Shown here: positions 45,670-59,300 of the stretch, piece after piece
Position numbering within the stretch: position 1 is the stretch's first letter
Layout: each line of letters starts with the position of its first letter
NCBI GenBank assembly: GCA_029964075.1
Contig: CM057144.1
Span: 11,741,281 to 11,805,280 of the forward strand
Direction: 5' to 3'
Length of the DNA: 64,000 bases
DNA from: Patiria pectinifera
Lineage: Eukaryota > Echinodermata > Asteroidea > Valvatida > Asterinidae
The notes under the pieces: model-generated
Database searches by the model: none
What the model was told of the DNA's origin: nothing
The model's input: the letters and a program-made list of their open reading frames with translations, nothing else
Made by a program: the position numbers and the translations under genes

Positions 45670-45675
45670 TTTATT
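45670..45675 (-). terminator. Candidate poly(A) signal of the RhoGEF gene
   Basis: AATAAA on the minus strand with T/TGT-rich sequence downstream. It is 1.67 kb after the stop codon and 304 bp before the SPCS2 start codon. Confidence 0.45.
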
Positions 45676-46792
45676 TACATGTCATCAGTTCAATCAAAAG
45701 TGTAAAAAAAAAAGCACCCATTATATTTTTTTCTCTCATAAACTGTCTTTAAAGATCATACACAAGACGTTTCGCATAGTGTTTATACAAGCACTGAGGT
45801 ACTATGGAAGTAATTAATTTACATAAAAGCATACATAAAAAAGAGTATACACATGTACATGTACAGTAAATATTTATATCTCAGAAAATCCTTTAGAATT
45901 TCATATTGAAATTTCAAACAAAAATTGGAATATTAAGCACCTGGCACCACATTTAAATACCAGAATTACTGTTTAATCCATATGGCTTACATTTTTTGGA
46001 AGACAATTTTGGCTCGACTATAGTTTACCTTGATAAAGTTAATCGACGTCAAGATTTCATGAAAGAGGAAAAAGCTGAAAACGAACTTGAATCTGTATGT
46101 ATTTTAAGTAATTGCCGAACTGAGTAGTCAAACTTTAGCAAATGGTACGGTTCCTTGACTAAACATTAAAGCTAAACATGTTGATGAATTGGCTACCCGA
46201 CTATTTTTGGAGTGAACCCCCGTTTAATTATCAGCATTTTATCAGGCAAAGCCTTGCTCCGTTGTGAATAAATCTAATTTTTGATATGGCAATGACCAGC
46301 CAGCTGATCAAAGAAATTATTTCAAATTTAACCAAATTTTATTCACATAATAAATTAGGGCCTACAAACCTCGAAGGATCTCTTTCATTCTGTACATAGC
46401 ACGACTAAGTATATACAAATATCGTCAAGAAAACTGAAAGTACTTTTGCATCTTTGGAAGGACATTGGTAACAAATGCATTTCTTTGGAAGACAATAAAA
46501 AAAAGAAGACAAAATGGCACTCTTTTACAATTCAACAATTAAGTCCAATCATTGGTCTGAATAATGTAATTCACAAATCAATCAACAAACTAGTTATCAA
46601 AACTAAACTATTTCACAAAATTAAACTTTCATTTTTTTAGTTTGCAAAAATAAAGTCATGAATATCCCAAGTCTCAATCTTTACAAGTAAATTTCAGGAA
46701 TAGAGAGAACTTAAAAAGAATAAGTTTAAGTGAAATCCTTTATGATCCTCAAAGGGCGTCCTCTACTGTCAAGATATAGCCAGCCAATATTC

Positions 46793-47050
46793 TTATATTT
46801 GTTGTACCCGCTGCCCTAAAACAGGGCGCCGGGAAGGGCTAATATCTTTAGAATGCGTGACGTAATTTCTTTGAGTCGTCAGTGGAAAGAATTTGTTTGA
46901 ATAATAACATAGGTAAACAATTCCGCGTGCGCGCGACACGTGCTTGCCGAGTGTACCTGCATTGATTCAGGCAGCAAGCTGGCCACAAATTTTGAGAAAG
47001 AGAGCCCTTCCCAGGGCCCTGCGGGCCGTGGGTAAGAGCGAAATATTCCT
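46793..47050. mobile_element. Short element with GC-rich inverted ends
   Basis: The left end TTGTACCCGCTGCCCTAAAA and GGCGCCGGGAAGGGCT is inverted against the right end AGCCCTTCCCAGGGCCC and GGGCCGTGGGTAAGAGCG. It resembles the ends of 28559-29071 in layout (GTACCC, CAGGG-type core, GGGA). Its interior holds GCGCGCGACACG-type CpG-rich sequence. Confidence 0.5.
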
Positions 47051-47347
47051 TATAGCTGAAGCCGGACAAAAGTTTACTTCTTCAAGATGTCACTGAATGA
47101 CCACCCCTCGGGAAGAGGGACTTTCTAGATAGGGCTCCCTCTACTGTCTGTTCACTGCCAGCTGACATGCCAAACGGACACTTCTCTTTCTTGAAGACAT
47201 CAGTGGAAAGGATCTGCAATTTGGAAACGACACTCTATTGTAAGGACGCTTTCTTATTGCCCTACAGTGATCTATGACATCTTTTTGGAAGAGGGCCAGG
47301 CTTTCTAGTCAGGGCTCCCTCTATTGTCAGGTCACAGCCAGCTGACC

Positions 47348-50300
47348 TCACTTCTTGCCGATGCCGAACAGTCCCTTGCCCTTCTTCTTGAAGACATCAG
47401 TGGAAGAGATTCCCTTCGAGAGAGGCACTTTCTTGTTGGGGGCTTTGAGAATCTTGTGCTGATAGGCATATGGCATCTCGGAGACCTTACGTGTAACAAC
47501 TGCTGTTCGAGTGGAAAAAGAACAAATCACGACAAAATAAGAACATTTAATAAACATTAACATGATGAACAAGTTCATAGCAGTTGCACCCTTGAGAAAA
47601 ACAAACTTTGACAAAAGTGTGGGAAAAAATTTAGTCTCTGTGAAGGTACCCATTGTGCAGGGTGAGTCAAAAAAAGCGGAACCCAAACCCCAAAAAATAT
47701 ATTTCATATTTAAAATGTAGCACCAAAAATAATAATGACTGGAAAGCCACTTTCATAAGCTACTTTTAGATAATAAAAATATTGAAATTGCTCAATCCGT
47801 TCAAAGAATATCACCAGTTAAACGCAATGACCCTAAAACCTGTCTCGTCCAAAAAAAACCCAATTTATTGTGTGTTTTGACTGTTTTGAACAACAAAGAA
47901 AATGATACAGAATACTTGTTTCAACAACTGTCACCAACTGTAATACACAATATCTTTATTAACAACCCTGTTTAGGCAAACAATTATGATTTATAAAATC
48001 TCCTTTTTTTAAAAGACGGGCCTTCAAAAGGACTTTGGTGAATATTTGTAACATTTAAACTGAGATTTTATCGCTGATGTTGTTTGAAGGCAATTGTGAC
48101 GACGATTCTTGAAATCGCATTTTTTGGACGAGACAGGTTTTAGGGTCATTGTGTTTAAATGGTAATAATCTTTGAACGGATTGACCAATTTCAGTATTTT
48201 TTTCATCTAAAAGTAGCTTATGAAATTGGCTTTCCAGTCATTATTATTCTTGGTGCTACATTTTTGTTTAAATATGAAATATAATTTTTGGGGTTAGGGT
48301 TCCGCTTTTTTTGACTCACCCTGTACAAAATAATCTGGCAAACAGGAAAGGGGAATTGAGGAGTTAGAAATTAAGTCGTGGTACTTTATTGCACAGCGGC
48401 AGTTCAAATTTTTGGCAGTCTCCAAATATTGATTATTTTAAAATATTTGTGGAGACCAACAAAATTGAGACCCAAATGGACGTGACAATTTGGTGTCAGC
48501 GGTGGGATCAGTGAACACTAACCTGCCACATCTTGTGGTTTGCTCGGCTGATCTCCCATTACATTCTTCATGGCAGCTTCACGAATCGCTGTTGGTATAC
48601 TGAACCCTGAGCCGTGAAAGATAAGACAAAACATTGCGATGAGAACAATTTGTCTAAATACCACATTTACATCTCAGACTCACTTCATGTGAGCATCATA
48701 TCGTTTTCTACTCACCTTTTTTTTCTCGCATTACCTATATATTTCAAACCACTCTGAACTTCGTAAGTCACCCTCACATCAGGAGTTTCAGTCTTTCTTA
48801 CGAGTTCCTTCTTGAGGGAGACAGCTCCATGGCATCAGTCTTGAGCCACTCATGACTTGTAACTCGGACTTCACTCAAACGAGTAACACTCTCACTTTCC
48901 TCATTCCTGTTCAACGTCCTTAAGGACTCGCACTCAATGAGCACACTCATAACTCAGACTCGTGTCACAAGGATCACTGTGATTACTAACCTTTTTCTCT
49001 ATCCTTCATGACCGACTCGCGTTCCTTGGCTAACATCTTAAGCCACTCCTGCTTCTCGCTGTCCCCCTTGCAGGAGAAGATGTGCAGCTTGTTCAGCTGC
49101 GTGTCGTGAATCTTAAAGGCGTGTTTGACCGTCACGCTCCACTGCAAGTCTGAAAAGACATCAAAAGCAAGCAAGACCATACTAGGCGTGGGTCTCAATA
49201 TATTATCAGATCATTTTTTTAACACAAATCTTTAACATGTGTTCTTACTTAAATAGGAAAATCCAAAGGATCAGATAGGGAATGACAGCCCAATCCATAT
49301 GAGGTTCAAACCAGGGAGCTCATAGGTGGAAGGTAAGGAAACATGATTCGTCAAAACGCTGATTTTATTGTAAAAAAACAACAACAAAAAACAACAGAGA
49401 AGTCTTTTACCCTTGCCATCTGGCATGTCTGCTACTTCACTGACATCCAAATCAATCCGTTTCTTGTACAATAATGTTCCTTTCCAATCCTGTGACAAAA
49501 AAAATAAATTACAAATTGAGAAATACTCGTCAGACAAATCGTTTTATTTCTATTAATAACGGTTTATAATTCATATTTGATCAACCTCATGCCATAATTG
49601 AGGCAGCGTTATCACAATATTCACCGACAAGCTTCTGTTTGAAAGTTACTCATCACAAATAAGCTATTAAATCTTTCAGTGCCAAAGTCGTACATGTACA
49701 AGGTATATTTGTTAGTTCGAGGTGCCAACCTCTTACATCAAATTAGGTTTTGCCCTTCACCGACGTTTAAACACTGTATACTCGGTGTGTTACAGAGAAA
49801 TAAAATTCCATCTTCTAATAACCTCGTACATGTACGAGGTAAAGTAAGCATGCTATCACAAGAGGGCGCTTTCGCTCTTTCTAGTAATATCATTTTCATT
49901 CAGGTACGACCTGTATTTATTTGTTTCATTCGAGTTCTTGCGAGAGGGCGCAGCACTAACACTCATATTTTCTGCAAAAAGTGCGGAATTCCCTTGTGTG
50001 CAGGACAGTATTTAAGGGTGTAGCACTTCGTACGTGACTACTATTGACTTTCCAATGTACCAAGGATCTTCCAGAGAGCAACAACAACAAATTTAGTGAG
50101 TAAAACTTATTTCCTTTTTTTTAAACAGAACTTTGAACAAATACAAAAAACGCTCAAAGTTGGGCAGTTTAGGGTTAAACTTTTCAAATTTCGCGGGCAC
50201 TGAAAGAGTTAATACTACGCTTACACTTGTCATGTCACATTTTGGAGAGACAGCTTTCCTGAGAAGCAACTTATTTCAGCTAAAACGAAATTTTGAGAAC

Positions 50301-53300
50301 CAACTGACTGACAAATCGTCACCTTTTTACAGACTACCAGCTGATGGTCAAACAGGAAGGCTCTCCTGCCTGAAGTCCACCGTTTACCGGCCAACATGGT
50401 GATTTCACCGGAATGAATCAACTGAGTGCTCTTCTCCAGGAGATCCTCACCCTAAAACACAAACAAAAAAACAAGGGTTATTTCAAAATTATACCTTTAT
50501 TTGTAAGGTTATCACATGTCTGCGCTCTCTGTAAACTTCTCCAAGTTGTACCCTCCACGATGCAAAGCCTCCAAGCATATTTATCGACTGCTGTGACATT
50601 TTTTGTCAATTTGACTCAACTCAACTCTGGGTACCTCAACCAAATTTGGGAGAAAACAAGGCGTTTCTATTTACCTCCCAGTCTCCGATGGCCTTCTGCC
50701 AAGCCGCGATCTTCTCAATATTCTCGATGCGCCTCTTGCGGTCGTTGATCGTCAACGCCACGTCCTTCATGACCTCAAGAGCTTCTTGGAGCTCCTGGTA
50801 GTCCGCGTGTTGGGGCCGGGTGTACTTGAGGAGCTCTCGTAGCTGTAGAGGGTACTTGCAGATCTTCTGGACGGGGGTCAGCAGGAAGCCCTCTAGGTTG
50901 ATCTCGATCATGTTCTGGAGGAGTCGGCAGGCCTGGAGACGACATAAAGAAGATTTATTGAAAAATTGGCTGACGCGGGATTCGAACCTGCAACCTCCTT
51001 GTGCTTTACCAACTGAGTTACCCAGCCCTGTGAACATGGTCTTCCAGTTTGTTAGAGGTCAATGCCTTCGAGGTTCTGATCATTCAATCACCTCCGTCAG
51101 TCATGAGTGATTGTAAAAACTCCAATGGGGAGTCAGGTTGGCGTAGCGGTACTTTCCTCGCCTTCCACCGCTGTGACCTGGGTTCGAATCCTGCCTGGGC
51201 TAATATGTGGATTGGGTTTTCAGTCCCTACCTGATTCCGTGGGTTTTCCCCAGAATATTCTTCTGGGCTTTTCCTCCCACCTCTGAAACTGTAAATTCTT
51301 CTCATTGTCTTCTCTCCACAGGTTTCTTCAGGCTTGCGAGCTACAGTGCCTAGGGCGCTTTTGAGGAATCCTTGGTTTCATTACCAGAAATGATTAATAA
51401 TAATAATAATAATAATAATGCTAAACTACAAAAAAAAGACAATTGCTTTTCTCTTACCTCAAAGAATTGACCATACTTCTGCCTTTCCCGTAGCTGTTTG
51501 AGCTCCCGCAGGGCGTTAGGATAGTTGTTGCAGTATTCTGAATAGGTCTCAAAGCCACTTTTCTGTAGAAGAAAATAGAGTAATTTTTTTTTCTAATTTT
51601 CTTGTGGTTAAGAATGATATGTATGGTTCTGAGAAGAAATGGTTAATTAATTGTTCAGATTTGATGACACTGTGGTCACAATTGCTGTAAGTTTTTTAAA
51701 AGGCACTTACATGTTCCAGGAAGCACCCTCCTATCCTGGTGAGCTGGGGTCTGTCTTGGATGATAGTTGCCTCCAACTGGAGCAGGAATCCCTTCTGGAA
51801 GCTGTAGATCTCCTCGATGTTACCGAAGAGGGTGTTCACGACCTCCTCTGAGAACATCTCGGGCCGGTCCAAGGCCTGGCTGATGTAACCCTGTAAAGTA
51901 TGGACAGAGAACTCCGAGATGATGCCGAGGTTTAAAAAGAAAATAATAATAATCTGTGGGATGTGTCCAGCCTGGGTAACTCACCTCACAAACGTCGTGC
52001 AGGTGGCGGACGTAGTCCCTCTCCGTGGTGATGATCTCTTCCACGACCTTGGCCCTGACCTGCTCGTTGCTCAGGAAGCTGAGGCTGACCTTGCGGTTCT
52101 TCTTAGCCGTGAGCGTCTTGTTGGATTGCTCCCTCTCCTCGCGCAGACGCTCCATGCACTCCTCCACCGTCTCCCCTTGGCTCACCCGCAACTGAACAAA
52201 TCGTTGAGAATATAAGATTTGAGGCTTTGCATGGTGGGGTATCGGTATCGTATAGGTTTGCGGTAACACCATGTGGTAATAACTACTGCTTAGAAGATAT
52301 TAGTTCTGAAAAGAACTTGTCCTGCTTATCATCAACTTTGCTAAGTAGTTTTTGTTCTGATAAGAACAGTCCTGCTGTAAGTTCTACGAACTTGTCTTTG
52401 GTCTTTGTTCTTATCAGAACAAAAACTACTTAGCAAAGTTGATAATAAGCAGGACAAGTTCTTTTCAGAACTAATATCTTCTAAGCAGTAGTTATTACCA
52501 CATGGTGTTACCGCAAACCTATACGATACCAAATCGTTGAGAAGTTAACAACAAATTTAATTATTTAAAAAAAATTTTTTTTAAATGGAAGTCACCCATC
52601 ACAAGGCTGATAGCCTCTCAAAGGAAAGAGGACAAAAATAAAGAACAAAGATGAGCAAAATACTTGCTTCTGTGCCCCAAACACAAACAAGCTTACAGTA
52701 GAGATATGTGCTATACATGACTTTTAAAATTTTTTAACAGCTTGCAACGCCATAATGAATTTCAATGTACCGGTATATTTTTATATACAAATGACAATAA
52801 AATTCTATTCTATTCTATTCTATTCCATTCTATTCTAACTCAAAACTCAAAAAACAGCACGAACAATGCATCTTAAAAAAACAGAGGACTGGACTCACTC
52901 TGACAAACTGTGCAGGAACCCATCCCTCGACCTCGTCCCGACAGCCCCACCACCAATTCCTGTCCCTCATGTCCGTCACTTCGATCACGTCGCCGGCCTT
53001 GAAGGCTAGCTCCGATTCATCCATGGTCACATGATCCCAGAGGGCCTCGGCAAAGGTGGGCATGGTGTCCGGACTGTACGCCTACAAAGATAATTAAAAA
53101 AAATAATAGATAAAAATGATCTCTTTGAGGGTTTTTCCAAACCGTGGCTTGTCTCTGGCTGAATCAGGTCCGAGATTTTAGGAGCCGGATTTGGGAGACT
53201 CTGGCTCCACATGGTCTTTACTGATACTTCAGGAACATCAAATCTTACGATGAAACATTCTGAGTAATTGGTTCAGGAAATCAAAAGCTTTTCACTGATT

Positions 53301-56300
53301 CTGGTTCTGGAGATGAAATTGATGCTGGAGACACAGCCATGGTTTGCGCTTCAAACTACAGAAACTACGAAATTCCCATTCAATTTTCTGAAGCTGCAGT
53401 TCAAGAAAATTCAGCCCAGATTGAGTCTGCTCCCTAACAAGGTAAGCCCTAAAAAGAACCCCCATTCAAAGCCTCATAGCAGTCAGATTTAAAGCCAAAA
53501 GGTCATCAATGCTGTAGTTTAGTATCAGTCCACCAGGGAAAAAAGGAACATACACCGTATTAGGCCAAAAAAAATAAATAATCGGTCTCTGGTCAGACTG
53601 AAGTTCCGGAATTGATGCGGCGACGCGTTTTTTTGGTGGCTTTTTTTTTTTCAAGCTTCAATTGTAGGCCTACAGACAAGGTGGGTACTATTTTGCTTTT
53701 TTGTGTCCTCATTATACATTGACCAGTCCTCCATCATTTGCCTTGGTGCCCTTTATCATTTGCCTTGGTGCAATTTCCCCATTCCTTGGTGCTCCTTGGT
53801 ACAAATATTTGAGGAGGTGCGGCAATAGAGGGCGCTGTTGTAGCTTCCGTGTTAATTTAAAGAAAAAAAAAGGTTGACACGCATGATTAAAATCGACGCG
53901 CGCGCTGACCAGAGACCGAGTATTTTTTTTTTGGCCTTAATTAATAATAAGAAAGCATGCCCAATTTTGGAACTATACTAACAAAAGAGGAGGGTTATGG
54001 GTAACAGAATTTCAATCCAAATTGGAATGGAGGAAAGAGTTCCATACCTGGACATCACTTGACACCCTGTACACAAACCCTATGAGACTGGTCTGAAAAA
54101 TTCCAAGTCTTTTCACAGTAAATGCTTCAATATTGTTCCTGTTAAATTTGACTTTTTAGGACATGTTATCGCTTTCTGATGGCTGATAGGTCACTGCAGG
54201 GAAAAATTAGTGATGTCCAGGTATGGAATTCTTCCTGGAATGGATTCTGAATTCCAAATTTCAGACAGGTTGGGTTGAAAGGGGACGCTTTGCTGTCGCC
54301 TTGTGTACATGCAAAGTACATTTTAAATGAATGCCAAACAATTGTGATGTTTGGGGTCGTCCACTGGGGGAAACAACTCACTTGCTTTCCATTTTGATTT
54401 GCTCTCTAAACAGAATCAAATGTCGGAAAATAATTATCAGAGCAGAAAACAATTTGTTGTCTTTTGAACACTTTGATTGCCACAACAACTTCATGCTGCG
54501 TGCAATTCTGCATCGTAAAAATATAAGTGCTATGAGTGGGTTATGTAAAGGACAAACGCTGCCTTCAACTTGTTCTTTATAAATCTGCATACAATATACA
54601 CAAATATTATTACAACAAAGAACAAGTTGTTGTCTTTTGAAAACTTTGATTGTCACAACAACTTCATGCTTCGTGCAATTCTGCATCATAAAAATATAAT
54701 TGCTATATATGAGTTGGTTGTTTAAAGGACAAATACTGCCTTCAACTTGTTCTTTATAAATCTGCATACAATATACACAAATATTATTACAACAAAAAAC
54801 AAGTTGTTGTCTTTTGAAAACTTTGATTGTCACAACAACTTCATGCTTCGTCCAATTCTGCATCATAAAAATATAAGTGCTATGAGTTGGTCACTTAAAG
54901 GAAAAACACTGCCTTCAACTTTTTCCTTCAAATCTCTCTCCACAGTTTAAAAATCTGCATACAATATACACAAATATTATTACAACAAAACACAAGTTGT
55001 TATCGTTTGAACTCTTTGGTTGTCACAACAACTTCATGTCGCGTCCAATTCTGCATCGTAAAACATTATGTCCGTGCCACAAGTGGGTCACTTAAAGGGC
55101 AAACACTGCCCTCAACTTCATTTTCCGACAAATCTCTCTTTACAGTCTATAACTATGCAAGAAAAATGAGGGTACCCTGACTTCTGCCATGTGCAGTTAT
55201 GCTCGAGTTACTTTTATCACCTGACCGCACAACCTCATACTTTTTGTTATCGCTAAACAGATAAGTGAACAATGACCCAGATTTGTGAAGGTAGGCTTTT
55301 ACAGTATTTTTGAAAGTGCTTTACAGTTGAGTACCTGACAGAGGTTAATTACCAAGTCGACATACCCTGTAGTACTAGGATCAGTTTTGTGACAGCACGA
55401 TGGACACAAATGCCGCTTGTACTCACCTCAAAATTGTACTGGTTCCCAAATGTGGAAAGGACTTCTCCTACTTCGGACCCAATCACTGAAGAAAAAAGGA
55501 ATTGAACAAGGTCAAAGAGCATATTAGTTGTACCATTACTTATTGAGAAAAAAAAGTTACAGAGTTTAAGTGATCATTCTGGTTAGAATGAAAAGTAAAT
55601 CAGTGATGTCCATGTTTTTGCTGTCTAAGCCCAGCCTATCAGGGTTCGACCTCAACTTTTTTCCCACCAGCCAGCTGGGCTACTGAAACGACTCTTAATT
55701 AGCCCGTGGGAACTTTCACTAGTGCATACATATAAAAATGTGTATCCTGAGGCAATCTTGTCAGTGTTTTAATAAACAGATCTAATAATTTAACCCGCAA
55801 CAGTTAATAAAATTAGACACAAATATTGATACAGGTTTGCTTTCTGAATTTAAGGATTTATTTCTTCCTGTCCTTTCATCTTTGCCGTAGCCCAATAAGT
55901 TTTGACTCCCCAGCCGGGCTACGTACTGAAAGAATAGTTTGACTAGCCCGCCGGTGTTTTGACTAGCATTTGGCTAGCGGGCTACCGCTAAAGTCGAACC
56001 CTATAGACCATTATCATGTTGCGGCCAACTTGATTTTTTTCCCATTCAAATCAACGTAACCAAAGCGAGGCTGGAAGGAAAAATAGTCTGGTTCCTTTTC
56101 GCACAAAAACATTATCATTAAGAACTGTTATTGGATACAGAGAACATGACTGAAATGGTGGCAGCATGATAAAGGACTACTGTCCTCTCGCTGAGTCACT
56201 GAGTGTCAAGTCACTGAGTGAGTCACTGAGCGAGTCACTGACTGAGTATACATAATGTCCTAAAATGTGACTTTCGGTTTCAGCTGGACTAGGCCAAGCC

Positions 56301-59300
56301 AATTGTTTTTTGATACTGATAATCAGCGTTTACTCACGATCGGCCAGTGAGTTCTTCCTGGGCAGCATCTCAGCCCCTTCCCCCTCGAGTAGCGACATGT
56401 GGTCCGGGATGCTCTTGGGCCGCGCTAGGGTGCCCTTCTCGGGCTTGTCTGCCTCCTCCTTGACGGCGGGAGGTTGGGCTTTGATGTCGTCATCCCAGCT
56501 TCTTTCGTGTATGCTGGAGAGCTCCGACTGGGCGCGGCGCCGTAGGGGTGGCCGGGGCTGGCTGGCTGCGTCTGGGAGTGAGATGTGGAAGTAATAGGAA
56601 ACACTCTTGTGACTCGAAACTCATGAAATGAATCTGAAGGACTTTTTCTGATGGACTCGGCATGTGAACAATTCGGGCGATTCACAATGAAGTGTGCCAC
56701 CAAGAGTTTGCCATGGAGAGTCCATTTTTTTAGATTACGGTCGACAAAACATGGCCCATTTGAATGAGTGTCAGTAGACAACTTGAACTAATTTGTTATA
56801 GATTGGGGCATAGCGTTCTGCCGCCTCACAAAAAAAAACCACATTGATAAAAAGAAAACAAAAGAGCAAACAGATATTCAAAGCATACCTTTACGAAACT
56901 ACTGACCGGAAAAATGAACAATTTCAAATGTCCCGCGCTGTGAATTTGTCGACTATCTCCCACAATGCACTGGGAAAAATGAACTCTTCGTGGCAAACTC
57001 TTGGTGGCGCACTGCATTGTGAATCGCCCAAATTAAAGGTGTTTCATGACCACTTTTTGTGAGAGCTCCATGGGAGGGATACAACAGGTTCACACACTTG
57101 CTGGCATGAATACAAGTATGGGCTCCGTGCGCCGACGAAAGAGGGCACCCTTTTACCTAGCAACGACGTCCCATGGGTGGGACATTTTACTGGTTGACGC
57201 GCACCGTTCCTTGTGTGTGACGCACGTACAGCAGTGGATTTGTACTACGTACACGCAGTGGCCGCACTTCGCGGCAAATGAATTGCAGTCAGGCAAGATG
57301 GCGTCGGTCGGTCACCCCCAACTGTACTTCCTTTGCCGGTGAGGGGGTACTTGTGAACGGAGCGGATAGCGTGAAGTACGCACATTATTTCTATTCTGAG
57401 TGTGCACAAACCCATGGGTGGTTTTTTCACGTGAGTTTCAGGTGCGGCTGGCAGCGGAAATGCTAGGTAGAGTCCTTTCAGCGCAGTGGTCCCTCCCAAC
57501 TTTATCTTTGCAACTTGGGCCCAAGCAATAAACGTTATTAATGCAATCCTTGAAATGCACCTTTGTGTCCCATTTTCAATTTTTGTTTTGCATTTTCAAG
57601 GGTACTTTGGTGCCCTTTTGGCTTTTATGCTAATGCAAATTTCCATATTCAGGAGCAAACGTGTGATGTCATTTCAGGCAGGAACCTCAATGTTACAGCT
57701 ATTTCAGCATTGAAAGTTGCAAGAATTTTGGATATTTTGCCGACGTAAAATTTCTTTTCTTTGGTGTTTCGACGTTGTGTCAGTACACGGCAGTAAGCCA
57801 ATGAGCAAACTCTTCTCACAACTGTTTTCTATGAGCAATTTTTTGGTTCATAGTTTGACCAGAAAACTCCTAAACTGAAGAGTGTCTTTCTGAAATGACC
57901 TCACAGCAACAGCACCCCCAGAAGTGCATTTTTCAATACCATTAACCCAAAAGGAATGTCAAATGGTTTTCATACATTTAAGAGGAGTAGGAAGTTGCAC
58001 AAAATGTGTTCCTGAGAAAAATTCATTCATCACAACCCTTTATCATGCTGAGTCCATGCCAGGAAACTTTTCCCACATTGATAAATGATCTCCCACCACA
58101 ATTCTTACCTCTCTGTTCGTCCTCCACTTCCTTGACGACACAAGCAATGGTCCTCGAGTCCCCGGGGTCCGTCTTGATCCGGCGGGGGAGATGCAAGGGT
58201 TTGGGCAGTCGCTTCAGGTCCTCCACGACAGCTTTCTTGGTGATGTCTTCGGCCAAGGAGAAGGTGACCTTCTTAGGGGAGGTCACGGCTTCCGGGGTGT
58301 CTGGGCCGGTAGCGGTGGGGGGCTGGGAACTCAGCGAAATGCTGAGGCGGGAGACCATGGGACGGCGTGATGATTTGGCAACTGCAGTTGGATAAAGAAG
58401 GTATACTATGAAACATAATCTGTTAGTGAATACGTCTAAGTGAGGACCTCCTTGTGAGGAAAGCTATTTTTTTCCTCACACAAAAACCTACAAAGTAAAT
58501 TCTAGTCTCTGTTTCCCCAAATTTTAGGATTTTAACCTATGTTAATGAGAAGATGAGGAGTGGTTAAAGGTAGGGTAGATCATTTGTGCATTTTTTAATT
58601 TGAAGCGACAACAGTGCTCAAAATCTGAAGACAATTGCTCAAAAACTAATATAGGCCTAACCTGATGAAGTTTTAGCTCTGTGAATGCTGCATATTCCGA
58701 GAAAACAATATTCTAGGATCTCGATTTCAATTCAAAAGTTGCCACGTCATGTTTTGAATTGCGCCCAAAATCGGCGTTCCGGATACGTTCTCATTACGCC
58801 GATTGCAGCTCCGCGATGGCACGCACTGAACCAACGAATAATAGCAACCGTGCGTGTGTGTGCGTCGTGTCAACGCTTGCCCGCACCCATTCATGGATTC
58901 CCCAAATTACAAACCACCTACGAACGGAAATTTCGAAAATTGCGTCACTTGACACATCCTTGGAAATGGCCTTCTTTTATTGTTTTCTTCAAAATGACAG
59001 CATGCCAGAGAGAATAATTTCACAGGGAGTTAATTGCCATCACCATCTTTAAACCAAGTACGCTTTTCAACAATAATTCAGTTATTCGTCAGTTATTTTT
59101 TGGATAGCTGCAAATGATCTTCTGGTACTTTACCTTTAACAAATTGTACATGTACGAACTTGACTGAATTAAAAAAATAAAATATCAAAAGGCAAATTCC
59201 ATTTCTGAAAAACTATTTTCTTACACCAAATCTAGCTTAAGTGCATTTTAAAAAGCATTTCTTACAACGGGAAAAAAAATGTGACTCACTTCCTGTTCCA

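Larger units (their letters stand above)
45655..47347 (-). other. Putative 3' UTR of the RhoGEF gene
   Basis: AT-rich sequence follows the stop codon at 47348-47350. On the minus strand AATAAA at 45675-45670 is followed by T- and TGT-rich sequence, so cleavage near 45650 is plausible. It contains a duplicated GAC-repeat near 47100-47340 (CTTTCTAG ... GGGCTCCCTCTA ... CAGCCAGCTGAC twice) and a TIR element at 46793-47050. It could also contain unrelated intergenic DNA. Confidence 0.45.

Noticed and set aside
50964-51032. tRNA gene candidate
   Set aside because: A and B boxes are present but the D stem is mismatched and the anticodon arm is too short.
53466-53654. Short open frame with lysine-rich start near 53640
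   Set aside because: Intronic low-complexity sequence on the minus strand without splice sites in phase with the RhoGEF.
54378-54866. 162-codon open frame on the minus strand
   Set aside because: Its repeated peptide comes from the tandem DNA repeat; no start or splice support.
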